Shown here: in pieces, positions 17,092 through 26,186 of the stretch
Numbering within the stretch: the stretch's first letter is position 1
Layout of the letters: the number at the start of each line of letters is the position of its first letter
Source of the DNA: Bacillota bacterium
GTDB taxonomy: Bacteria; Bacillota; Clostridia; Acetivibrionales; DTU013
DNA: 64,000 nt
Reading direction: 5' to 3'
Assembly (NCBI GenBank): GCA_023433505.1
Contig: JAEZCO010000106.1
Coordinates: 35,228-99,227 of the forward strand
The notes under the pieces: generated by a model
What the model was told of the DNA's origin: nothing
Databases searched by the model: none
Seen by the model: only the letters and a program-made list of their open reading frames with translations
Made by a program: the position numbers and the translations under genes

Positions 17092-19599
17092 GTGAGGACT
17101 ATCCTGAAATATATCTCCGGAAGCTTGATGCAAAGAAAATTGCGGACACTTTTAATCCTGTCGGTGATCATGCTATCCTCCGGCATGTTCTTTGCATCCC
17201 TGTCCCTTTCCGGCACCCTAGTAAAAATACAGATGGAAAACTGGCGGCAAAGCTATGGGTATGCCGATATCATCATTCACCGCACCGAAGGCTCTCCTTC
17301 ACCCTTTTTCCATTTGAACGGAGCTTTGCAATACCGGAAGGACATGGACTATATCATCGGTGAAATTTCCGGCTTTGGCACCTATGTCCGGCCCGATGGC
17401 GGCAAGACCGGCGTCCTGCTGAAAGGCATGGATTTCGACCAGCTCCAAAGGCTCACGCCGCTGGTTGTTGCAGAACAGCGCGGATTCTATCCCTTCGGAG
17501 GCATGAAGGCTGTAATCAGTACCCGGACGGCTGAAAAATACGGGCTGAAAACCGGCGACTCCATGAAGTTTGAAATCAACGGCACGATGCAAAAATTCCT
17601 GATAAGCGCCATCGTCCGGCCTTCAGGGCCATTTACCGGCGAAACCGAGACAATTTGCGCCGTAGTACCCGGAAGTACTTTAAGCGCATTGTACAATGCC
17701 AGAGGAAAGGTTGACATGATCTATGTCAAGCTGTTAAATCCCGAGAAAAAGCAAAGGTATCTTTACCTCCTGTCACAGGAATATAAAAGGTATCGGGTTG
17801 AGGAGCCCTTCACCGAATGGGAAATCAAAAAAGAGACCGACCGTACGGCCGCTCCGGTAATCATTGTAACGGTAATCCTGAGCTTTATGTGCATTTACAT
17901 TATCCATACCACCTATAAAATCATAATCCTGGAAAGAATGCCCGTCATAGGCGTCTTCCGCAGCATTGGCGGCAGCAGGCTTTCAACAAATTTTCTGCTT
18001 TTGCTTGAGAGCCTGTTTTACGGCTTTGGGGGCGGTTTGTCCGGCTGCGTCTTCGGAACAGGTCTCCTTTATGCGATCACTGCCTTCACAGGGATGAAAG
18101 GCGCTATACAGCTTGCGCCAATGCTGGATTTTAAAATCATCAATTTTCTCTACACCATTGCCGCAGCACTGGTTTTAGCTGCTACCGGGTCTTTATTGCC
18201 GATTCTGCAGGCGATGAAGCTTCCTATAAAAGACATCATTTTGGGTACATTTAAAGAAAAAAACGCATCGTCCGGGTCCGGTCTTTTCCTGGGAGCGGCT
18301 CTTCTGGCTATTTCGCTGACCCTGCCCTTTTGCAGGGCGCTCAAACAGGCTCTGGCAGTATCCACGCTCTGCATGCCCGCTTTGCTGCTGGCAGTAAATC
18401 TGCTGGTACCGCATATGCTGAACAGTGCTCTGAAGCTGGCGGACAGGTGCAATATTCCCTGGGTCTCCTTCCAACTGGCTGTAAAAAACCTACGCTGGAA
18501 CAGAAATGCGCGAAACAACATTTCCCTGCTTATCATCGGCTTATCCAGCTTTTATATGATCAGCACGGTAAATATGAGTCAAATGCTGGAAATTCAGAAT
18601 CGTTTCGGCCGGATACTTTCCGATATGACCATGCATATGGAAAAGACGGACAAAGCAGCTCTTGCGCTGATTTCTTCGCTGCCGGGCATTAAAGATACCC
18701 TGGGCTGCTTTTATTCGGAAAGAATTGAAGTGGAAGGAAAAGAAGAACCCATCTGGCATTTAATCAGTGTAAATGAGAAATTCCCGGCCTTTTTTAAAAT
18801 AAAGTCTCCCCAGGGCAGCGATGTGCTGAAAACTTTAAATACTGGGCGGAACCTCCTATTGACCGAAGCACTGGGACAGCGGCTTGGTGTCAGCCCCGGA
18901 GATATACTCGTTTTAAAACTTCCTGCCGTGCGAGGCAGCCATTCCTACCGGAAATATTGTGTTACCGGCTTTTTCGACACCATCCATCCGGGCCAATGGA
19001 GCTATGCACTGATCTCGGAAAAGAATTTTAAAGAGGATCTCCCCAGCAGCTTTTTCGGTCAGGTGTATATTCAGGCGCAGAGCAGCCCCGAGGCCGTCCA
19101 GAATCTGCTGAAGACCGAATTTGCCGGAAGAAAGCCGCAAATAGAGCTCACGAAAGATTTGAAGGTTACCGCTGTTGAAGCCAATCAGCAGTTGTTCATG
19201 ATCCTTGAGGGGTATACCCTTCTTACCATGATTACCGGCCTTTACGGAATCCTTAACAACTCCGTCATCAGCTTCCTTCAGCGGAAGCGCCAGCTAGCCG
19301 TTTACAGGTCCGTAGGCATGAGCGGGCTTCAAATAAACGGTATGCTCCTGACGGAAGCTGTCGTCCAGGGACTTTTCGGGGGTCTTTTAGGTATTGCTGC
19401 GGGGGTTGCCGCCACATGGATTATTGTACCGCAAATCCTCAAGGCCCTTAGTATTGAGAGCGCATTATACCTTTCTCCCACCCCTGTTCTGCACTGCCTT
19501 GCAGCAGCTGCAATATCGCTGCTGCCTGCAGTAATAGAGCCGGTGAGGCAGACGTTTAAAATGGATTTGGTGAAAGCCATCAAATGTGAACAGGAGTGA
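17092..19599 (+). CDS. FtsX/MacB-like ABC transporter permease
   Basis: 835 residues with two FtsX-type units: an N-terminal helix (about 18-40), a large outer domain, three helices at about 255-375, a middle helix group near 395-445, a second outer domain and a final three-helix group after about 700 (QRKRQLAVYRSVGMSG is the conserved loop). Such permeases do not pump through a pore but transmit ATP-driven motion to outer partners, typically lipoproteins, peptides or antibiotics. The start is GTG at 17092; an ATG at 17128 is an alternative but would cut the conserved N-terminal helix region. Confidence 0.9.
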   Translation: MRTILKYISGSLMQRKLRTLLILSVIMLSSGMFFASLSLSGTLVKIQMENWRQSYGYADIIIHRTEGSPSPFFHLNGALQYRKDMDYIIGEISGFGTYVRPDGGKTGVLLKGMDFDQLQRLTPLVVAEQRGFYPFGGMKAVISTRTAEKYGLKTGDSMKFEINGTMQKFLISAIVRPSGPFTGETETICAVVPGSTLSALYNARGKVDMIYVKLLNPEKKQRYLYLLSQEYKRYRVEEPFTEWEIKKETDRTAAPVIIVTVILSFMCIYIIHTTYKIIILERMPVIGVFRSIGGSRLSTNFLLLLESLFYGFGGGLSGCVFGTGLLYAITAFTGMKGAIQLAPMLDFKIINFLYTIAAALVLAATGSLLPILQAMKLPIKDIILGTFKEKNASSGSGLFLGAALLAISLTLPFCRALKQALAVSTLCMPALLLAVNLLVPHMLNSALKLADRCNIPWVSFQLAVKNLRWNRNARNNISLLIIGLSSFYMISTVNMSQMLEIQNRFGRILSDMTMHMEKTDKAALALISSLPGIKDTLGCFYSERIEVEGKEEPIWHLISVNEKFPAFFKIKSPQGSDVLKTLNTGRNLLLTEALGQRLGVSPGDILVLKLPAVRGSHSYRKYCVTGFFDTIHPGQWSYALISEKNFKEDLPSSFFGQVYIQAQSSPEAVQNLLKTEFAGRKPQIELTKDLKVTAVEANQQLFMILEGYTLLTMITGLYGILNNSVISFLQRKRQLAVYRSVGMSGLQINGMLLTEAVVQGLFGGLLGIAAGVAATWIIVPQILKALSIESALYLSPTPVLHCLAAAAISLLPAVIEPVRQTFKMDLVKAIKCEQE

Positions 19600-19605
19600 T
19601 GATCC

Positions 19606-20280
19606 ATGTATGCCATTGAAGCCGTCAAGCTTTTTAAGTCATACAAAACAGGAGGTTCCGATGTGGAAGTGCTTAAAGGCATAGATATGAAAATTGATTC
19701 CGGAGAATTTATCAGCATCATGGGACCCTCAGGCTCGGGAAAAAGCACTTTCCTCTATCTGACAGGCGGTCTGGACGCGCCTACCTCCGGGACCGTCCGG
19801 ATTTACGGCAGCGATATTCCGGGAATGAAGGACCGGGAGCTGAGTATTTTACGAAGACGGAGTATCGGTTTCGTATTTCAGTTTTACAATCTCATTCCCA
19901 ATCTAAGCGTTGAGGAAAATATCCTGCTCCCGGTCCTGCTGGATGGAAAAAAACCAAAGGCGGCGAAGGGAATTCTGGATGAGCTGCTGGAAATTGCAGG
20001 CCTGACCGCCAGAAAAGGCCATTATCCCGCCCAGCTTTCAGGCGGAGAGCAGCAGAGAACGGCAATTGCACGGGCTCTGATAAACGACCCCGATATCATC
20101 CTTGCAGACGAACCCACAGGCAACCTTGATTCCACCAACGGGACGGGAATATTGGGACTTTTGCAAAGGATCAACCGTGAAAGAAACAAAACCATCCTTA
20201 TGGTTACACATTCCGACGAGGCAGCGGAATACAGTACCCGAAGGGTTTTTATGAAAGACGGGAGGCTGGTGCATCAATGA
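19606..20280 (+). CDS. ABC transporter ATP-binding protein, LolD/MacB type
   Basis: 224 residues with Walker A GPSGSGKST (about 42-50), LSGGEQQRTAIARAL signature, Walker B IILADEPTGNLDS and switch MVTHSDEAAEYS. The NLIPNLSVEENILLPVLL segment is typical of the LolD/MacB/BceA subfamily. It powers the FtsX-like permease encoded just upstream, and its stop overlaps the start of the adaptor gene by four bases (ATGA), so the three are translated together. Confidence 0.93.
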   Translation: MYAIEAVKLFKSYKTGGSDVEVLKGIDMKIDSGEFISIMGPSGSGKSTFLYLTGGLDAPTSGTVRIYGSDIPGMKDRELSILRRRSIGFVFQFYNLIPNLSVEENILLPVLLDGKKPKAAKGILDELLEIAGLTARKGHYPAQLSGGEQQRTAIARALINDPDIILADEPTGNLDSTNGTGILGLLQRINRERNKTILMVTHSDEAAEYSTRRVFMKDGRLVHQ

Positions 20281-21323
20281 AGAAATTTTTACCCCTGGCA
20301 TGGCTACTGCCATTGCTTCTATCTCTGTCCGCCTGCAGCGGCGAAAACGGCCCAAATCCGGCAGCAGTGGACATCCCTGCCGTGAAGCAGCCTGTTCAGG
20401 CATTTGGAATCGTAAAAGCCCTGGAGACAACTGAAGTCACAGCCCCTTTCGCGCTCAAAATCAATAAGATCCTCGTGAAGGAAGGCCAGCCCATAGCCGC
20501 CGGCGATATCCTTGCAGAATATGACGGACATGAGGCCGAATATCAATTGAAGCTTGCGGAGCAAGAGCTTACAGCTGCAAAGACAAAAGTCCAAACCCGG
20601 ATAAAAATGCTGGATGAAAAAAGGAAGCTTCTGGAGGCCGGAACAGACCCCGAATTACTGAAGCTGGAAAAAAGCCTGGAAGCAGCAAAAATAAAATACC
20701 TTGCGGCAGCAGAGGACGTATCAAGGCTTAAGGCTTTAAAAGACTCGGCAATTGCAACGGAAAAGGACTTTCAGGATTCTTCCGCCGCCCTGGAGCTCAG
20801 CCGGCTTTCCCTGGAAGAGCTGCAGCTGACAGCGGAAAGCCTCCGGGAGACAAAGCGGAAGGAAATCCGACTGGAGGATCTGGAAATCCGTCAGGAATTA
20901 TCGGATATCCAAATTCTTGAGCTTCAGACGGGACAGATAAAAGACAAAATGAGCAGTGAAATTTTTCAGCAAAATAAAGTCATCTCCCCCGTTTCCAGCG
21001 GAATTATAGAAAACACCGGCTGCAGGCAGGGTACCGAAGCAGCCGAAAAATCAAGCCTCTTCACTATCGCCAATGCGGATACCCTGATCGTTGAGGCTTA
21101 TGTGGACGAGCAATTTATCCGGGATGTGCACTTGGGCGCAAGAGCCTATATTATTCCCGAGTCGGACAGAAGCCTGGAGTATAAGGGCAAAGTAACCTTT
21201 ATCGCTTCCATGGCCGTTTTGCAAAACAGCGAGACCGTCATTACGGTTCAAATAACACCCGATAGTAAAGATATGAAGCTGCCGCCGGGCAGCAATGCTG
21301 AAATCAGCATATCGGCAGAATAA
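20277..21323 (+). CDS. HlyD/MacA-like adaptor lipoprotein
   Basis: 348 residues. Signal peptide with lipobox LSAC (Cys20). Biotinyl-lipoyl half motifs surround a long coiled coil (about 85-215, Glu/Lys/Leu-rich), followed by a barrel domain (VEAYVDEQFIRDVHLG). This is the membrane-fusion protein type that pairs with MacB-like permeases, in Gram-positive bacteria as a lipid-anchored outer subunit. It completes the operon lipoprotein-permease-ATPase-adaptor. Substrate unknown; an antimicrobial peptide or a surface molecule would fit. Confidence 0.88.
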   Translation: MKKFLPLAWLLPLLLSLSACSGENGPNPAAVDIPAVKQPVQAFGIVKALETTEVTAPFALKINKILVKEGQPIAAGDILAEYDGHEAEYQLKLAEQELTAAKTKVQTRIKMLDEKRKLLEAGTDPELLKLEKSLEAAKIKYLAAAEDVSRLKALKDSAIATEKDFQDSSAALELSRLSLEELQLTAESLRETKRKEIRLEDLEIRQELSDIQILELQTGQIKDKMSSEIFQQNKVISPVSSGIIENTGCRQGTEAAEKSSLFTIANADTLIVEAYVDEQFIRDVHLGARAYIIPESDRSLEYKGKVTFIASMAVLQNSETVITVQITPDSKDMKLPPGSNAEISISAE

Positions 21324-21470
21324 TTGAACATTTGTGGAGAGCTTCAAAAAGCAAACCTCCCCATTTTAGTCACCCATATTCTAGGAAAGCTTCGACAATA
21401 TCATCGAACTATGGGATGGAAGGATTATATAATGTTTCTAATAGGGCATGCCCCCATACCCCCTCGCTGT

Positions 21471-21525
21471 GGGCGAAATGAATTCGCCCTACGCTACACT
21501 TTGTGCGCCACGCCTATACGTGGCG
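21471..21525. repeat. Two REP-like hairpins behind the MacAB-like operon
   Basis: GGGCGAA-atgaa-TTCGCCC (21471-21489) followed by CTAC, and CGCCACG-cctata-CGTGGCG (21506-21525). The first shares core and trailing CTAC with the palindrome at 3224. They occupy part of the 421-base gap 21324-21744, in which I see no gene; a further stretch rich in dispersed GGGACTG-type sequence lies at 21630-21715. Confidence 0.55.
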
Positions 21526-21744
21526 TTTGAACAACATCAATCGGAGATTGCATCCCACCAACATTTTTTTCATTTATTAACCTCCACTTATGAGAAGGGA
21601 GGACTGTGACGTTGTTCAAAAAAATAGGGACTGCCCCTGATTGTACCAGTAAATACAACCAGAACCCTGTCCCCGCTGCTTCACAATCCCCAAACTATAA
21701 TCTAAACGTTTTTTCGGGACTGCCTATTCCTTGCCCTCCCCTTT

Positions 21745-21927
21745 TCAGGCTTGATTGTTTTCGATGAGCTGCCTCAAGGGGATGACTTCCTTTTTGTTTT
21801 TTCCAAAGAAGGTTATTTCCGCTGAATTGTCGTCGATGACTTTTTCAATCCATACTGGCGTACCCTCGTGGAATACTTGAATGGAATCCGGCGATTTCAC
21901 TATCATTTTTGCTCTGTTGGCGTCCAA
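21745..21927 (-). CDS. sspH: Small acid-soluble spore protein, H type
   Basis: 60 residues from a TTG at 21927 placed six bases after GGAGGG; without this TTG the protein would have an unrelated extension. The sequence DANRAKMIVKS, then GTPVWIEKV and EVIPLRQLIEN matches the SspH family, minor spore-core proteins made in the forespore. It shows that the organism forms endospores. It is monocistronic, with a short MITE-like element 90 bases upstream that also lies before the divergent Gfo/Idh gene. Confidence 0.88.
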   Translation of the reverse strand: MDANRAKMIVKSPDSIQVFHEGTPVWIEKVIDDNSAEITFFGKNKKEVIPLRQLIENNQA

Positions 21928-22019
21928 ATCAATCCCTCCCTGCTTGATTATTTTTTCCGTACATAGTTTTCCACTCTGCAAATGCATTTATGCTGACGGT
22001 TTTGGAGAATAATACATCC

Positions 22020-22058
22020 ATAAGCACTAGCGAAAATATAACTTCCGGTGCTCCTAAG
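22020..22058. repeat. MITE-like element, short copy E
   Basis: ATAAGCAC at the left and GGTGCTCCTAAG at the right enclose an A+T-rich core that includes AAAATATAACTTCC. These are the same ends as in copies A and B but with only about 38 bases in total, so this is probably an internal deletion. It lies between divergent sspH and the Gfo/Idh gene. Confidence 0.5.
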
Positions 22059-22088
22059 TAACGAAACTGCATTATCAAGGAGGTTTTT

Positions 22089-23177
22089 ATGAAAAAAATT
22101 CGTCTTGGTGTCATCGGCACCGGTCTTGCATGGGAGAGGCTTCACTACCCTGCCCTGAAGGAACTTACCGACAAATATGAAATTGTTGCCCTGGCAAACC
22201 GCACAAAAAAGGATGCTGAAGAATTTGCCATAAAAATAAATCTGGATGCGAAAAATGTTTATGACGATTATAAGGAAATGCTGCGAAGGACCGACCTCGA
22301 TGCCGTCGATATCCTGGTGCCTATAGAATTGAATTACGAGGTGTCGGAAGAAGTGGCGAAGGCCGGCAAAAGCTTCATCTGCGAAAAACCCATGGCCCCG
22401 GACAGAACGCAGGCCAGAAAGTTCCTTGAACTTGCCCGGAAGCATATCGTTAAAATCATGATTGCGGAAAACTACCGCTATAACGAGGAGAACAACAAAA
22501 TCAAGCAATTGATCAGTGAAGGCAAAATCGGAGACGTCGTCTACTTTATAAAAAACAATATCAATTGTTTCCCTTGCCAGATGTCCCAGGATACCTACGC
22601 AGGCACCGAATGGAGACAGCATCCCGATTTTCCCGGCGGAGCATTTCTTGACGCGGCGCTCCACGATATCGCAGCAGTAAGACATATCTTCGGAGCGGTA
22701 CAATGCGTGCAGGCTTTTGGAAAGCCTCAGAAGGAGGATTTCAACCCCTATCTGTCGGTAAGCGCCAATATGCAGTTCAAAAACGGAGTTATCGGACAAT
22801 ACACCTATTTCCCTTCCGGCGTCGAATCCCAAAAGCCCTATGTGGGCTTCAGGATTTTCGGCACCAAAGGCGAAATCTATCTTGAAGAAAAATCCTGCGG
22901 GATTATTAATATCGCCTATAACGACGGAAGGTCGGAAAAAGTCTCCTATACCCCCGAAAGAGGCTACTATAACGAGCTTATGAATTTCTACAACGCCCTG
23001 GACGGTAAGGAAAAGATATCCGTCACGCCGGAAATCGAATTCGGCGATGTCAAAAATGTATTTGATATCCTTGAATCGGTATCTTCACGCAAGGTTATCT
23101 ATGTAGACGAACCTCAGCCCGATGAATCCACGACCCATATGGAAGGTACCGACCCAGTACAGATGTATATACAGTGA
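22089..23177 (+). CDS. Gfo/Idh/MocA family oxidoreductase
   Basis: 362 residues. N-terminal Rossmann motif LGVIGTGLAWERLH (6-19), the catalytic EKP motif in ICEKPMAP (about 98-105), and a C-terminal alpha/beta substrate domain. These NAD(P)-dependent enzymes act on sugars, inositols and related polyols; the neighbours do not reveal the substrate. AAGGAGG precedes the ATG. A hairpin at 23203-23254 lies just after the stop. Confidence 0.9.
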   Translation: MKKIRLGVIGTGLAWERLHYPALKELTDKYEIVALANRTKKDAEEFAIKINLDAKNVYDDYKEMLRRTDLDAVDILVPIELNYEVSEEVAKAGKSFICEKPMAPDRTQARKFLELARKHIVKIMIAENYRYNEENNKIKQLISEGKIGDVVYFIKNNINCFPCQMSQDTYAGTEWRQHPDFPGGAFLDAALHDIAAVRHIFGAVQCVQAFGKPQKEDFNPYLSVSANMQFKNGVIGQYTYFPSGVESQKPYVGFRIFGTKGEIYLEEKSCGIINIAYNDGRSEKVSYTPERGYYNELMNFYNALDGKEKISVTPEIEFGDVKNVFDILESVSSRKVIYVDEPQPDESTTHMEGTDPVQMYIQ

Positions 23178-23202
23178 TTTAATCATCGACAGAAGCCTGC
23201 AA

Positions 23203-23254
23203 CGCGGCAATCTCAACCTTTTAAGCAACTACCTTACTTTTTGCGATTGCCGCG
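23203..23254 (+). terminator. Hairpin behind the Gfo/Idh gene
   Basis: CGCGGCAATCTCAA and TTGCGATTGCCGCG pair at 13 of 14 positions around a 24-base loop that includes a T-rich stretch. No T-run follows, so it is an imperfect terminator or an unrelated inverted repeat. The remaining gap to 23610 shows no gene and is where base composition turns A+T-rich. Confidence 0.45.
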
Positions 23255-23612
23255 CTTTACTGCGTTCGCTTGCAATTTTCACGAGTGCTTGTCCGATGTG
23301 GACGGTTCTCTCTTGTCGTATATAATGCAACAAAGAAGAAGCGGGAAATCTTGTTTTCAATGTCGAATAGTAAGAACATTTTAGACTTCCTTACTTATGA
23401 ACCGTTTCCCCCCCTTGTGTTTGGCACAAAATAAAATGGATTATAGCATTTACTATCAGGAAAATTGGTTCAAGCAGAACTGGCAATAAAACGGAAGATT
23501 TGCGGAACCTTTATCATATTATTCGCAAAATTCCTAACATTTTTTCTTGTTTAAAGTCCAGATGCATTCGGAATAGTTGTCCGGATATAATCTGGTATTC
23601 TATTCCTTTACA

Positions 23613-23649
23613 TAAAAAAAGATCCTATGATTCTATTATATATCATAGG
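23613..23649 (-). terminator. Intrinsic terminator of the ECF-controlled island
   Basis: On the reverse strand CCTATGAT-(10)-ATCATAGG is followed by ATC and a run of seven or eight T. It lies about 95 bases after the stop of the secreted-protein gene at 23744 and marks the end of the leftward gene set 29454-23744. Confidence 0.85.
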
Positions 23650-23743
23650 AAGATTTATAAATTTTTTGCCTCGTCCTATAATCGGACAAGAAGCATAATA
23701 ATGTAACACCAAATTTTAATACTTAAGGCAGTTTTTTATGATT

Positions 23744-24235
23744 TTATTTCTCTCCGCCTACTATAAGGGTAGTTTCACCTGTTTCTACATTTACTTTATA
23801 TGCAACTACGCCAGAGTTTTCTTCTGAACTTTCAAATGTGCCAGTAATAGAAGCATCTGAGCTTGGAGGTGATCCGGCTCCATAATATGTACGGCCTACA
23901 TAGAGCGAATCATATCCTACACAACCATGGCCACCTGAAATATCTTGATCTGAGTTAGTATTTGCAGATGAGTGTCCCAAACCTAAGTTTCTCATAGTGT
24001 CTGCTGATATTGTAGATCCCCATTCAAAACGTGCCCTTGTGTATCCCCATGCATCTTCCCTGGTAGCAGTATCAATGTGAGTAGTTGTCCCCCAGCATAT
24101 TTTGGTATTTGAATGACTCTGGCAAGCTTTAGTACCACCATCATGGGCGTGAGCTACATCAGCGTATGCACCAATGGCTGTCACTGAAAGTGTAATTAAT
24201 ATTGCAGTTACTCCTGCAACAACTTTTTTATTCAT
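23744..24235 (-). CDS. Secreted 163-aa protein, bacteriocin-like candidate
   Basis: Signal peptide about 1-26 (cleavage after AYA). The mature part, about 137 residues, is rich in Gly, Ser, Thr and His with three cysteines (38, 47, 105) and the aromatic stretch EDAWGYTRARFEWGSTI. The end is acidic (VNVETGETTLIVGGEK). Its ATG overlaps the end of the ABC ATPase gene by eight bases and has GGAGAG seven bases before, so expression is tightly coupled to the transporter. I recall no close family. The combination of a small secreted protein, an FtsX-like permease and this ATPase resembles lactococcin 972-type loci; the resemblance of the peptide itself is weak. Confidence 0.7.
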   Translation of the reverse strand: MNKKVVAGVTAILITLSVTAIGAYADVAHAHDGGTKACQSHSNTKICWGTTTHIDTATREDAWGYTRARFEWGSTISADTMRNLGLGHSSANTNSDQDISGGHGCVGYDSLYVGRTYYGAGSPPSSDASITGTFESSEENSGVVAYKVNVETGETTLIVGGEK

Positions 24236-24923
24236 GATGTATCTCTCCTTTACCTTTTATTTTTATTATTTTACCTTGTTGTATTAACAATAAGGTGTTA
24301 CATTTCTGTGCAATATCGCTATTATGAGTAGCAATTATTATTGTAGTCCCTTGTAAATTTATATTTTGAAAAATATTAATAACATTATTTTCATTTTCAA
24401 CATCTAATGAGCCAGTCGGCTCATCAGCTAATATTACCAGAGGTTTACTAATAATAGCTCTTGCAATTGCCGCACGTTGACACTCTCCGCCGGATAGATT
24501 TGACGGGAATTTCAATAATTTATCCTTAATATCGAGCAATTCAGCAACTCTTTCAACTTCTGAATCAATATCATCTGTATTCTTCTTCATGTACTTTAAA
24601 GGCAAAGAAATATTTGAGGCAATACTGTACTCATTAATTAGACCATAGTCTTGCCTAACAAACGCTATATTGTTTCTGCGCAGCATATTTAGGTTCTGTA
24701 CATTTTTAAAATCGACTTGTTTGCCTTTAAAAGTATATTTTCCGCTATCGGGAGTATCTAAAAAGCCTAATATATTTAGTAAAGTGGATTTTCCGGAACC
24801 GCTTCTTCCCATAATTCCCACAAAATCTCCTTGAACAATTTCTAATCCAACGCCATTGAAGACTTCTGTATTATTGTACTTAGACTTGTATTTCTTTACT
24901 AAGCCCTCACATTTTATTAGCAT
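24228..24923 (-). CDS. ABC transporter ATP-binding protein (bacteriocin-export-like)
   Basis: 231 residues. Walker A GRSGSGKST, signature LSGGECQRAAIARAI, Walker B VILADEPTGSLDVEN and switch IATHNSDIAQK. The sequence FVGIMGRSGSGKSTLLNILG and the short C-terminus fit the LolD-like group that includes ATPases of lactococcin 972-type loci. It must drive the two permeases encoded just before it: the stop of the 416-aa permease gene lies one base before its ATG. Codon use is A+T-rich like the rest of the island. Confidence 0.9.
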   Translation of the reverse strand: MLIKCEGLVKKYKSKYNNTEVFNGVGLEIVQGDFVGIMGRSGSGKSTLLNILGFLDTPDSGKYTFKGKQVDFKNVQNLNMLRRNNIAFVRQDYGLINEYSIASNISLPLKYMKKNTDDIDSEVERVAELLDIKDKLLKFPSNLSGGECQRAAIARAIISKPLVILADEPTGSLDVENENNVINIFQNINLQGTTIIIATHNSDIAQKCNTLLLIQQGKIIKIKGKGEIHHE

Positions 24924-24924
24924 T

Positions 24925-26175
24925 TTATTCTTTCCTCCTTAATAGCCTGTCCACGGTAATATTTTTGTTATAACTGTAGGCAACCGTTACTAGAAGTAAA
25001 ATTATCGATACGCCTGCTGCCATAAGCAATACTTTGAAACTTAAGATATTAAATACAATTTTGAGTAAGAGTAAAGATAATATTAATGAAATTGCGGATA
25101 AAATTAAGAATTTATGCAATATAATTTTATATAAATCAATTTTTCCGGCCCCACACATTAAGTGTACACCCAGAAAATGAAGGTTTCTCTCAATAAATAG
25201 CTTTATTAGTGCATTTAATGATATTACAAGAAATAAAATCATCCCTACCATAAAATACGATAGTATTACCATTATTTCTTCCAGTGTTAATTTGAATAAA
25301 GTATTAGTAAATCCTTGCCCTATGATAACATAGGAATTATCATCAAGTCCTACATCTTTCGCTATTTTGGAAATTTCTCCATTTACTACTTTGCTATCAT
25401 AAGGAGATTTAATAATTCCACCATTTTTCTGCAGGTATTTAATAATAAAAGATCTCTTTTCTTTATCTGTCTGAGGTAATTCCTTAAATTCAAAAGATGG
25501 TAAAACCATATATCTGTCTAAAAAATGCATATAACCTTGATTGATTGTTATGTTACTTCCTTTTTCTAAAAATCCAACAACTTCACATTTAAAATTTCCA
25601 TATGCATTATAGGTATCGATTAAATCTCCTATTTTATTAAAGTCTTTATATGAGCTACCTAAGAGTACTGGAATAATTGCTCCTTTTTTGTATACGAAGT
25701 CACCAGGTGTTAGCATCCTACCGCTTTCAAGCTTGATATTAAAATTGTTAAATACATTCAGAGATACATGAAAAGCCTTTATGCAACTTAATTTTATGTC
25801 TTTCCCATTATCATCTTTTATTTTAGCCGATGGCTGTGGGTTTCCGTTCTCATATCCTGCTATAAAAATTTCATTGTTTGTATATGGAACATATACACTT
25901 GTGGAATCTATCTCATAGTATTTGAAATAATGACTGTTGGATATCTCTTTATTGAAATGTGCAAGTAATTGATAACCAATTTTATTTTTATATAGTTCAG
26001 CTTCTCTTTCATCTAAAAAATTATCTGTAAGTCTAAACACGTTATGATTACTAATATCTTTTGCATTCTCAAAAGATGGTATAGAAATAAATATGTAAAA
26101 CGAAAGCAGTTCAAATACTAATAGAAATATTGCCATCTGAAATGATAAAAATCCATAGAATATTTTATTATTCAT
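24925..26175 (-). CDS. FtsX-like ABC transporter permease, 416 aa
   Basis: One N-terminal helix (about 11-33), an outer domain of about 260 residues, then three helices (about 300-325, 350-375 and 380-405), the standard FtsX/MacB layout. The loop LIKLFIERNLHFLGVHLMCGAG after the second helix corresponds to the conserved cytoplasmic coupling loop. With the neighbouring 296-aa permease it probably forms a heterodimer on the ATPase. No enzymatic domain is seen. The gap to the preceding permease gene is 11 bases. Confidence 0.8.
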   Translation of the reverse strand: MNNKIFYGFLSFQMAIFLLVFELLSFYIFISIPSFENAKDISNHNVFRLTDNFLDEREAELYKNKIGYQLLAHFNKEISNSHYFKYYEIDSTSVYVPYTNNEIFIAGYENGNPQPSAKIKDDNGKDIKLSCIKAFHVSLNVFNNFNIKLESGRMLTPGDFVYKKGAIIPVLLGSSYKDFNKIGDLIDTYNAYGNFKCEVVGFLEKGSNITINQGYMHFLDRYMVLPSFEFKELPQTDKEKRSFIIKYLQKNGGIIKSPYDSKVVNGEISKIAKDVGLDDNSYVIIGQGFTNTLFKLTLEEIMVILSYFMVGMILFLVISLNALIKLFIERNLHFLGVHLMCGAGKIDLYKIILHKFLILSAISLILSLLLLKIVFNILSFKVLLMAAGVSIILLLVTVAYSYNKNITVDRLLRRKE

Positions 26176-26186
26176 ATTTTCGTCCT

